A stretch of 58,831 nt of DNA from Helochares maculicollis. Lineage: Eukaryota > Arthropoda > Insecta > Coleoptera > Hydrophilidae. Position numbers and translations under genes: made by a program. Under the pieces are notes generated by a model. The model did no database searches and had not been told where the DNA came from. It was given only the letters and a program-made list of their open reading frames with translations. The stretch lies in NCBI GenBank assembly GCA_033557835.1, contig JAWQRO010000096.1, positions 1-58,831 of the forward strand, in the 5' to 3' direction. This document shows, in pieces, positions 52,001-58,831 of the stretch. Position 1 is the first letter of the stretch. Each line of letters opens with the position of its first letter.

Positions 52001-55000
52001 AATGAAAACACTTCTACAGTATTTAGTTACAGTTAATTAAAAATACATTGGTTTAGTATTTCTTGTCAAAGGGCACATAAAAAGTTTACCACTTTGTCTT
52101 TAGTTTTTGCAAAGACTCTTCCACACTTTATTCATGATTTAAATAATAACCATAAGTGCTCATTTATGGAACCACCGTATTAAGTATGCATTAAAAACAT
52201 AATTAATGTGTAAATATCAAATGTAATTACACAAATATATACAAATACCTCATAAACATATTATACTAGCAATCTTCAAAGTTATACGAATTTCCTAAAT
52301 GGGAAAAGAATTAAAAACAAAATGTAACTTACCGTCCCTAATCATATAACAGGTACATCCTGCACAGATACAATTTGTATTTGAAAAAATGCATAAAATT
52401 TAGCTTCACAAAACCAAAACCAATAAATTGCCCGCTAAGTTGTAAAGTAAAGCGATCATTATATAAGTGTCTTATAAAGTAATAACACACTTGTTAAATT
52501 AACATCTGTTTATAAATGAGGGGTTTGATGAAATACCAGCACAAGGATAATAATATATCACTTGTACTTTTATTCTATAGCCGCCCTCACTGTAAAATAA
52601 AACCCTTAACAAAACACAGTAACCAACGCGCATATCCGAAAACAAATTGATAAGTGAAAATCAAGTAAAAACGATTCCTAGTATAATAGTAGCCGCAGTC
52701 AAATTATAAAGAAAATTTAAAAGGTAAAAAATGCAAAAAAATCATAAAATTAGCATAAGCAACGTTACAGGAAAGCGCAACCCACCCATGGTTAAGCTGA
52801 GGAGTGCCAGGTGCAGATTGCTTATTATGATTCAGCGTGGGGTTTGTGACACTACTGTCGCTTGCCGACCTGCTTAGAGATTCCTCTTCGGCTGCACTTC
52901 CTCCAGAGTTCCGATGATTCCTTGAGCCATTTTGCAGTCTAGGAGAATTCGTCTGTGAATTACTACTGTTCTGCTGATTACTTTTTTGTGCATCATCTAA
53001 TAAACCCTGAAACCGTTTCAACTCATTCTGGAGTTTCTCTAGCTTATGACTACATTCATTCAATTGCCCTAGAAAATAAATTAGTTTGTATTTATTTGGG
53101 TGTAATTATTAAAAACTTCTAAGTACACCAAGTTAAATTAGGAATGCTTACCTTCGATAGTCATTGGATCACCTAGCGCAGGGTTTGCTTCATAAACACC
53201 TTTCATTTTCATTAGACCATCTCTGGCAGCAGTTTCTTGAGCAACCTTATTGTGTAATTCCTCAACTTTTTGCTGCAGCTTTTTCCGCCTTTGATTGGGA
53301 GCTAAATCACTATAATCCTCCTTTCCGTCAGAAATTGTGGCATTCTATATGAAAGATAGATTTTCTGTTAAAAGAGACCTCATCTTCTAGCTCACTTTAC
53401 TAATGTTAAATTTTACACACATAAATAAAAGGTCGGTTGTTACATTTCTATTTACATTTTGCGTACAACATAAATGATGTGTTATTAGAATAAAAATAAA
53501 ACAAATCGCCATGCCAGTTTAATCCTCAATTATAGCAGCTGGCTTTAAGTATTACATTATACAAAATACATTTAAAAATATCAAAAACTAGAGACACATA
53601 GAGGTAGTAGTAATAGTAATCAACTACTATGGTCATAATCATATAAGCTAATATTAATAGATTAGTAAAATCTTGAGTACATGTTATACTATTGTACAAT
53701 TAAACATATTTTCAGCATCAAATAACAATGTTTGATGTTTTTATAATGATATAAATATTTTAAAAATATACTAATGATTTTATAACTTTTTTAAAACTTG
53801 GAAATTTATCAGAATCTTAACTTTCATTATACTCAAGATTTATACAAAATGAAAGAATTCAGATGAAAGTACGTGATGATGAGAAAATTCATAATATGCA
53901 AGTCTTGTGAGATCTATAAACATTAATGTTTGCAAGTTAACTGTATTAGTTGGATAAATTGGTGATAAAGCACAAAATTCAATTTTATTTCTTCTAGGAA
54001 GCAAAATTTCTTCTGTGTGTGGTCTTAATTGAGCTTTGTTGAAAATAAGAGTAGTTTTGATGTACTTAAAAGAAGTTGTTATATTGGTTATAATAAAACA
54101 TAGCTTTTAGGTCATTTTAGTTAAGTTCCATGTATTAATTTTGACACGTATAGAAATGATTAAAGCCATATTTTACAATAACATTTTAACATTATGAGAC
54201 CCTGTTGTATTGCAAATATTCTTCAAATGTTGAACATATTTAGAAAAGATTCCCAAAGATAAGAATTAGCTTCAAGGTGAGAAAACATTTAAAGTGCTTA
54301 TAGTAATAAACTGTCGATACTTTGTTATACAGTTAACTTGCAAACACATGTAAATACTGTTAGTTGGTTGGAAAGAACCTTCTTTATTTCATTTTTTACT
54401 GGCCACAATAATTAATAAACAGCTGCCAAATTGTTGCATAAATGAAATTCTCAAACAGCCAACGAAAAATTTATGAAATAACGAAGATTAAAAAATACAA
54501 CATCTAACAGGGATGTCAATAAATCAAGGTAAGGAAGAATAATATTTGCTGAGATGCAAATTAGTGCTTCAAAATTAGAAATATAAATATAAAGTGTAAA
54601 TTATCAAAAGATTATCTATGAAAATAAAAAGCGGAAAGCACATACCTTTATCGCCATACACACTTCAGTGAGCTTCTGCGAGCATGAAACAAGACAGTAA
54701 GCAATGTTAGCTAAGCTATCAATATTATGTCGGGAAATGATAATTTTTAATTATGACATATATCTGATAAAGCCTATGCAAAAAAGCTCGATGTAAATGC
54801 AAAGGATGCAAGTAAGGGGTCAAATTTGTACACTCAAGTTTAGTACTAAATTTAATCTATCCAATCAATTTTTAGTACTAAATACACAGTCATATTTTAG
54901 TGCTGTATATAACTACAATCTTAAAAGGATGTGGTTATATGCATGTGTGTGAGAGCACAACACAAAGTAAGTTGCCATGCTTAGTATACACTCGATTTTA

Positions 55001-58000
55001 CTTACTAGGAAAAGAAAGATTTTTGATTATCCAACACCAGGACACCAGTCACCAAAGAAAAAAGGATAAAATAAAGACAGTTACTTAGCATGTAATAAAC
55101 GAAAGGATAAAGTTGATGCTTAAGTTTAGCTACATAACACATAGCAAATGCTGATTAAATGGTACGTACCCCTCGATTGCCGAATATACTGAGAAGTCCA
55201 GCCCTTTTCTTTAATCCTTTACCAGAGACGGTTCCTTTTACAGTCAATCCACCGTCCTTTAATTTTGAGGTCAAATGCATAGTTGTTATGTTATTGGCGC
55301 TTCCACTATCACTTCCACCGCCCCTTGATAAATCTTCAAAAGGGATGTCCTCAGGAGGATTGAAACCTGACTTATACCTTTCTATTACTAAGTCAGTATC
55401 CTAAAAAAATAAATTAGATATACTAGAATTCATGTAAAAGTAGCATTCCTTTATGTTTCGAACACGTTTATTATTAATATTTGAATTTTAGTTTGCCAAT
55501 CTGATAATGGGTTTATAGCACCTGCTTTAATAGCCAATTCAAAGGGTTCTTCTGATTCACTCAAAGCCATGAATCTTGTTTTTTAATCGAAATGTGGCAC
55601 TCAAGGTAAATACATTAATCTTGCACAATAAATTATGCGAACAGGATAAAAAACATAATATAATGCAAATGAATGCTTCTGAGAAGCTGCATACTTACCT
55701 CCTTTTCATTAATTATGTTTGCAGCCCGTACAATTCCTTCTAGACACTTATCAATAATAGGAAATACATTGCGTTCTATTTCTACAGAGGAGTATATAAA
55801 GTTTTTAATGTTCTTTATCCGTTTTTCATCGAGATCTTGCAATTGCCTGAAAACCTCAGGGATGCCAGACCTATAGTGCTGTCGCTGCAATTCATTTGTG
55901 CGCTGTAATTGATCAGCATATTCATTTTTCGCACTATCACAAACTTGAGATTTGTAAGTCATGTTCGTTCGTTGTTTCTCAACTTCTGCCCTGGAAAGGT
56001 TTAAGTCAGCATCGGCTTTTTGGAAATGCTCGACAGCTTTTTCTGATTCTTTGAACGCTTTGTCGTATGCTTTCTTAGACCTAATAAGAGTCTCTATTTG
56101 ATTATTCAATTGCTGCTGGAGCCTTGCACCTTCGTTTAATTGTTTCTAAAAAAAGTGAGAAGCAATGAAATTTATGGTAATGACACTGAAATAGCAGATA
56201 GGATTTAAAATTAAAATAAAATTTGTAAATTAAAGAAAAACTGAACACAGAGAATGTACGCAAATTATGTTCTGTCATTGTAGAGGTTAAATAAAGGGGC
56301 ACACAATGTAATAACAAGCTAATTCAATCACTTACTTTCCTTTCATCCCTAAGGTCTTTCACTAATGCAGTTAATTCTTTGATGACTACAGCTTGTAAAT
56401 TTTCTGCGACTACTTCGTGTTGGCCAGCGAGGTCGTTTATTTCATTCAATAATAATTTAAATGCTTTACATGAGCTGTATCTGGAAAAGTAACAATAAGT
56501 GTCAAGATTTTAACATGACCTAATTATGCTTATAATTTATGGCATGACTGTAAAGTTAATACACTACTCAATTTTATTAATGAATATAAATATGAATACC
56601 TGTAGGTTCTTAGAAATTATGTTTATGTTTTTTTATGTGGCGAAGCTTTCTATGCGTTGGTAGATATGCAGAACATTTTACGTATGTGTGCATTATTAGT
56701 GTGAATAAAGTTTGCATACCTATGTGTAGCATAAGATTCTATGATAGAGTTTTAATTCATTTTGCAACAATAAAGTGAAAGGTGTCCTTGATACAGCAAG
56801 AGACTACAGGCCAGAGGGAATTATGTCATTTATGTATTTTCTTCTATTTTTAGCTGGGCAAAATGTGTAATAAATAATGAAATAAAATTCGTTGTAACAA
56901 TTTTATAAGGCGGTTATATAAGCTGTGACATACTTCCAAGTGAATATAGACAAAATGCTCAATTACATGGTTCAATAGGTCATGTTTGTTTATTTAAAAT
57001 TTAGATTGAATTTGAACCAATGAATAACCATGTTAAATGCTTTGTGACTGTACACTTTCTTGTGCTTGAAAATTTGAAAATGCGCGCATTGAAGCCGTCT
57101 TAATTTGTTGAGTGTAAAACTCTCTGAAATTGCATAGTTATACCATTGGAAAAATCGCAGTTTTAAAATTTGATACATGCTATTTTAAAACGCAATAAAG
57201 TTTTTATTGCTTGGTTTATTGTTCCCTGTTTAAATATTAGAATTTGATAATGATGTATTTAGAACAGTATTTTTTGAAAACGTGGACAAATAATAATGAC
57301 CTCAGTCCATTTCACTGCTCCAAAGTATTGGATATTATGAAAACGTTGCGTTGGCATTTCATAAATGCGTTCAAGTGATTTTTATCAAAAAAGTAAACAC
57401 GTATTTTATGTCACACTATCAGTCTGATGCACTCCAGGTATTAAATAAGCAAATTTAGGTGTTCAACAAATTAGGCCACGGTAAATATGGACTTGCAGCA
57501 TTTATCTATCGATCGTATAATGCTTTGGTTTACCTTTGAAAATAAATATTTAGATACCTAATGTTGCCGACTAAATGCAAAAGCCGGAGAATCTGCGGAA
57601 AATTAAAAGCTATCACCACACTTTATTTGATTATGCAAATAGAAATCATAAACAAACAGATATACGGTATTTATTTGTAGGTTACTTATGATAACTTAGT
57701 ATTAGCTCGAGGTTTATGACCTAAAGAGCTCTGGATAAACTTTCTTTCATAGACTCGTGAATTGATTTATTTTGTGATGTTACAGATATTTTTTATTGTA
57801 TAAAATATTTATATTAATAAATGGTTATAAATATTTAAAAAATGTAATGCATTTAAAACAAATTATTATAAACGATTTCATCTTAATAAGATATAGCATT
57901 TCTACGTGACAGTTTCGTTCTTTTACTATGCGACCTTTCACTTTATCGTCGGCTTATTATATCGTCATTATGATTTTTGTCCCGCATTTTGCATATAATG

Positions 58001-58441
58001 AAACTATTCTATGGCAGTGAAAGCTGAAAAGAGATTTTTAACGTAATTCCGACCTTTACGACCGTAAAAACGACAGAAATAAGACACGGTCAAATGGAAC
58101 TGATAATAATTACAATTAGAACGGTATTAAATGAAAAGCGAGCAATGTCTACTGAAATCGAGAAAGGAACTGGATATGCAAAGGCCAGGATACATCTACG
58201 TTAATTGCCCGTTTTTTTACATCGAAAAAATGTGCTGTATTTTTTTTTATTAAAGTGTAACGATTGTTAAATAGCAGGCTTACACACATAATAAATGCAC
58301 ATTTCACGCGTTTTGTCAGGCAATTATTGCCAGTGTATTAGTTTCAAGGTGATTTCCACGGTATATGGTCAATGAAATTAGATTACTTACTGGTATTCTT
58401 CCTCTTCTTTCTTTTTGGGTTGGTAGTTTTTTACTAATCTC
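36547..58441 (-). CDS. Cip4: Cip4/TOCA-family F-BAR, HR1 and SH3 adaptor (5' end outside window)
   Basis: Adaptor that bends membrane through its F-BAR domain, binds active Cdc42 through HR1, and recruits actin nucleators or dynamin through SH3 (family knowledge). Common exons: 58441-58391, 56480-56336, 56145-55699, 55400-55170, 53344-53152 and 53068-52786, plus a possible 30-base exon 54675-54646. The ending is either 46771-46605 with 44956-44796, or 37027-36897 with 36695-36547. F-BAR text includes QPKKKEEEEYQYSSCKAF, AGQHEVVAEN and PIIDKCLEGIVRAAN, followed by DLVIERYKSGFNPPEDIPFE. HR1 covers DLAPNQRRKKLQQKVEEL to LQNELKRFQGLLDDA, then a Ser/Asn-rich linker. All junctions tested are GT-AG and in phase. 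The first F-BAR exon(s) lie right of 58831. The insect name Cip4 is assigned from domain order and motif similarity to CIP4/FBP17. Confidence 0.92.
37028..38419. other. Intronic sequence between Cip4 SH3 cassettes
   Basis: No exon or element recognised; AT-rich. It directly precedes cassette B in the transcript direction. Confidence 0.4.
38420..39800 (-). mobile_element. LINE reverse-transcriptase relic between the SH3 cassettes
   Basis: Minus-strand fragments follow the order of a LINE reverse transcriptase: SSDEILHEIIRLN and ILFKNIYN near 39620-39540; LITLMNHMLTMFLRIIQNN near 39440-39380, like the Y-R-x-I-S-L-M-S-H-x-L-K-x-F-L block; FISFVD, a stop, then KNAFNRLKHSKL near 39330-39280 (motif A, catalytic Asp kept); SNLYWHQ; ILTPIIFN (the LSPxLFN motif B region) near 39130; a broken motif C; and at the tail EVQRKQMSWLQNLSE near 38490, like the R-R-x-x-S-W-L-x-N-L-R tail. 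Many stops and shifts. Same strand as Cip4. Confidence 0.65.
40682..41815 (+). mobile_element. Mos1-like (mauritiana-type) mariner relic
   Basis: The left end CCAGGTGCGCAAGGTTAAAA at 40682 resembles the terminal repeat of mauritiana-type mariners (CCAGGTGTACAAGTA...). The transposase relic occupies 40854-41812. No matching right terminal repeat was found after 41815. The element lies in the Cip4 intron between the two SH3 cassettes, antisense to Cip4. Confidence 0.8.
40854..41812 (+). pseudogene. Mauritiana-type mariner transposase pseudogene
   Basis: Starts MSNFEPSKEH and continues through PTVKTCDRWFQHFKSGDF and LQALLDEDD (amino DNA-binding part). Later fragments are PSTSSTKSDRFGRKTMLCVW, YYELLKPGETVN and KWLDEWISMK, ending LPERWIKCV. 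Frames change at about 41180, 41430 and 41560, and there are several stops. The first catalytic Asp position reads TGNEK (Asp to Asn). The block with the second Asp (HDNA.PH) is deleted. The third, in PSDYYLF, remains. Dead. Confidence 0.85.
41816..44795. other. AT-rich intronic or 3' untranslated sequence
   Basis: Nothing recognised. The part adjoining 44796 should hold the 3' untranslated region of transcripts ending in SH3 cassette A. The polyadenylation site is not decided (an AATAAA on the minus strand occurs at 43967-43962). Confidence 0.4.
44796..46771 (-). CDS. Cip4: Cip4 C-terminal SH3 cassette A (proximal, canonical)
   Basis: Two exons. 46771-46605 (167 bases, phase 2 in, phase 1 out) encodes linker SNSPESGLGTSHTSLPG, an acidic Asp/Gly/Tyr stretch and CKALYPFDG. 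44956-44796 encodes TSEGSIPMEEHEEMYLVELD, DQGDGWTRVRR and EEGFVPTSYIEM, then TLYNT and TAG. This matches the usual CIP4/TOCA SH3 domain, so it is taken as the ancestral copy. Acceptors (gtcttacag, ttttttcag) and donor (GATG|gtaaga) are good. The intron between the two exons is about 1.65 kb and otherwise featureless. Confidence 0.9.
47520..47790 (+). mobile_element. LINE relic, part 1 (split by a mariner)
   Basis: The plus strand reads FDDFVIVGKI (a damaged Y-A-D-D motif C region), then NRKMEFLVVSKR and IINIQGKMEPDIYN. The last matches the post-RT block G-x-I-I-N-x-x-G-x-M-E-P-x-I-x-N of LINEs. The text continues across the mariner at 48462. Lies inside the intron between the Cip4 HR1 exon and cassette A. 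Confidence 0.6.
47776..48461 (+). mobile_element. Internally deleted mariner inside the LINE relic
   Basis: Flanked by exact 15-bp direct repeats TATATAATAGCCTAA (47776-47790 and 48447-48461). The right terminal repeat is present (TTCACCTCACTTTTTGATCA ending CAGTAG, about 48421-48446). The left terminal repeat and leader are missing; the element begins at the transposase ATG, 47791. Without one duplicate the LINE text on both sides joins cleanly, so the insertion site is certain. Confidence 0.8.
47791..48369 (+). pseudogene. Mariner transposase pseudogene, catalytic core deleted
   Basis: Codons from 47791 give the amino DNA-binding part (LRKAFGDHTMAQ ... LTIRDLADSVGISFGSA). A TAA at 48022-48024 replaces the Gln before TFVKDFL. 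After LNRVESRLVPN the text jumps to APCHIALILCDFFAKNSTHI, which removes the region with the first two catalytic Asp. The last block PPYPPDLAPCDFWLF keeps the third Asp, and the end reads FEDWKERWQKCV and GDYFE. Belongs to the mariner group seen in many insects with D34D motifs and SETMAR-like sequence. Confidence 0.85.
48462..48700 (+). mobile_element. LINE relic, part 2
   Basis: Continues part 1 after the mariner with TSTTELYYAFIKID. It aligns block by block with 50690-50790 (TGTACTAT.CATT, GAATACAAAAATT.AAATAAAT). It decays by about 48700. Confidence 0.55.
48721..50010 (+). pseudogene. hAT transposase relic (ZBED5/GTF2IRD2-like type)
   Basis: Fragments in the order of a hAT transposase: NNYTVSRRHDISKDMQTQLK with FEIFYYFSLPF and IDITDTAQSAV (49087-49249; the family has N-T-V-S-R-R-I and D-E-S-T-D-V-T-D-T-A-Q); SEKPDFNLYSEVHWLNKDKI (49470-49550; family Y-x-E-V-R-W-L-S-R-G); LQDKDKLLLQL, then FKVKLVL and LAHFPNI (49690-49800; family LQGKDKL...FKVKL...HFPTL); and FQNRFQQFCTIK (49858 on). 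The left end may be TAGTAGTCCCCATCGC at 48721. Stops and deletions throughout. It lies in a Cip4 intron, antisense to the gene. Confidence 0.7.
50635..51010 (+). mobile_element. Second copy of the LINE 3' coding region
   Basis: Reads FKFLG, then NKMKMYYPLNKMF, ELREQYIADILKSY and VFGYVVKICDDGNVKGIWKM with NQKREQGKL. These match the post-RT end of LINEs (F-K-Y-L-G, Y-Y-x-L-N, W-F-G-H-V-x-R-M ... K-R-x-R-G-R-P). Nucleotide blocks are shared with 47740-47790 and 48470-48560. Heavily broken. Confidence 0.55.
51011..52785. other. Cip4 intron sequence
   Basis: AT-rich with no exon or transposon protein recognised. The first 82 bases of the intron next to the HR1 exon (52785-52704) stay open in the Cip4 frame before a TAA. 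Confidence 0.4.
52786..53344 (-). CDS. Cip4: Cip4 HR1 (Cdc42-binding) exons
   Basis: Exons 53344-53152 and 53068-52786, joined GAAG|GGCAATTG in phase. They encode NATISDGKEDYSDLAP, a basic coiled-coil helix (QRRKKLQQKVEELHNKVAQE), the loop YEANPALGDPMTIEG, and a second helix (ECSHKLEKLQNELKRFQGLL). That is the antiparallel HR1 hairpin which in TOCA proteins binds GTP-loaded Cdc42. A low-complexity Ser/Asn/Gln linker follows, ending GTPQLNHG. The second exon ends in phase 2 (CATGG|GTGGGT), which fits the first exon of either SH3 cassette. Confidence 0.92.
53345..54645. other. Cip4 intron sequence
   Basis: AT-rich; nothing recognised. Confidence 0.5.
54646..54675 (-). CDS. Cip4: Possible Cip4 30-base microexon
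   Basis: Acceptor catgctcgcag before 54675 and donor AAAG|gtatgtg after 54646 enclose 30 bases, in phase 0 on both sides, encoding KLTEVCMAIK. They would sit between the basic linker ending SIFGNRG and the HR1 exon. Since ATG GCG ATA AAG is inside, it could instead be the start of a short isoform lacking F-BAR. Predicted from splice signals only. Confidence 0.45.
55170..55400 (-). CDS. Cip4: Cip4 exon: F-BAR end and basic linker
   Basis: 77 codons, phase 0 at both borders. Encodes DTDLVIERYKSGFNPPEDIP, the conserved extension after the F-BAR helices, then a Gly/Ser linker and a Lys-rich stretch (KGLKKRAGLLSIFGNRG). The basic part may add membrane affinity. Confidence 0.9.
55699..58441 (-). 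CDS. Cip4: Cip4 F-BAR domain exons (partial)
   Basis: Exons 58441-58391, 56480-56336 and 56145-55699 (acceptors tttttcag, cttttccag and ttttttag; donors gtaagt in all three). They encode the second half of helix 2 and helices 3-4 of the F-BAR dimer: RLVKNYQPKKKEEEEYQ, SSCKAFKLLLNEINDLAG, the charged helix with NNQIETLIRSKKAYDKAF, and the tail VEIERNVFPIIDKCLEGI. The block KNYQPKKKEEEEYQYSSCKA is the signature shared with FBP17/TOCA-1. The amino end (about the first 60-80 residues) is beyond the right edge. Confidence 0.93.
56481..58390. other. Cip4 intron sequence
   Basis: 1.9 kb intron between two F-BAR exons; AT-rich, no element or extra exon recognised. Confidence 0.5.
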
Positions 58442-58831
58442 CTGAAAAATAGAAGGAAACAAATAAATTTTCCGTAATTTTATCGTCTATTTGGTTTATT
58501 ACATTTTTAGTTTCCTTTTACATATACCACACAAAATATAGTTTCAGCATCCGGTGCAATATCATATCCAGGATATTATTAAAAATGTCTTAACTTTATA
58601 CAGTGAAAAAGACTCTTACACAATAGAATATTTAAATGGATTTGTTTTATTTATTTTGGCTGGGTTTATATTGGGTTGTTCGGAAAGTAATTTCGTTTTT
58701 TTCTCAACAGATAGAGCTAATCATATTTTACAGCCAACTTCACACTTAAGTCGCATACAAGTTATATATTTTGACAGGTGGTATAGTAAGGCTTGTTTGT
58801 TAAAAATTTGGTGAAATTCTTTGCAATAGTT
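58442..58831. other. Cip4 intron, runs off the window
   Basis: Sequence upstream of the first visible Cip4 exon. An 86-codon plus-strand open frame (58554-58814) matches nothing I know and is probably chance. Confidence 0.45.

Noticed and set aside
53164..53352. Plus-strand open frame over the Cip4 HR1 exon
   Set aside because: It is the antisense shadow of a well-supported HR1 exon.
55480..55571. Minus-strand frame starting MALSESEEPFELAIKAG between two Cip4 exons
   Set aside because: No convincing splice acceptor before it, not in the expected position of the family (the F-BAR end joins 55699 to 55400 directly), and no recognisable homology.
1..58831. CRISPR arrays, tRNA or rRNA genes, bacterial-type operons
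   Set aside because: No regularly spaced short repeats, cloverleaf or rRNA segments recognised; gene structure is eukaryotic.

Overview
The window is eukaryotic, AT-rich nuclear DNA from an insect. Three intron-containing genes with insect-type orthologues are recognised: the nuclear receptor Hr39, the GTPase Rab9, and the F-BAR/HR1/SH3 adaptor Cip4 (CIP4/TOCA family). Introns have GT-AG borders and short exons. The space between and inside the genes is filled with decayed transposons of several superfamilies (mariner, hAT, piggyBac, a Mutator-like/Kolobok-like element, non-LTR retrotransposons). I cannot fix the order; a beetle or another transposon-rich insect would fit. No bacterial operons, CRISPR arrays or RNA genes were seen.

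Layout: 1-4767 is non-coding sequence downstream of Hr39. Hr39 runs on the minus strand, with coding exons from 11884 down to 4768 (8 coding exons, 723 codons). Its 3.7 kb intron holds a piggyBac relic and a tandem array carrying nuclear-receptor half-sites. 11.9-33.6 kb is gene-poor: presumably the upstream part of Hr39 (the start-codon exon begins with a splice acceptor, so at least one 5' untranslated exon lies further right) and the Rab9 promoter. It holds a GAGCGAAGCGAGG minisatellite, a broken Mutator-like transposase, a possible LTR end, a LINE relic and two pairs of segmental duplicates. Rab9 is on the plus strand (33643-34773, 3 coding exons). Cip4 follows on the minus strand, tail to tail with Rab9. 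Its coding exons run from 58441 down to 36547 and its 5' end lies beyond the window.

The most interesting structure is in Cip4. Its two terminal exons, which encode the SH3 domain and the linker before it, exist twice, about 8-10 kb apart (46771-44796 and 37027-36547). Both copies are open, spliceable, phase-compatible with the same upstream exon, and end in their own stop codon. This looks like a choice between two C-terminal SH3 domains on one F-BAR/HR1 body. The interval between them has taken in a LINE and a Mos1-like mariner.

Other points worth checking: a hairpin and two small upstream ORFs just before the Hr39 start codon; NR5-type half-sites in the Hr39 intron and about 11 kb upstream; a Rab9 reading frame that runs six codons past the expected terminal Cys-Cys because of one extra base; and a mariner deletion derivative nested in a LINE between unexpected 15-bp direct repeats.

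The three genes are not an operon and share no obvious pathway beyond being neighbours. Rab9 (late endosome to Golgi traffic) and Cip4 (membrane curvature coupled to actin) both act in membrane traffic.
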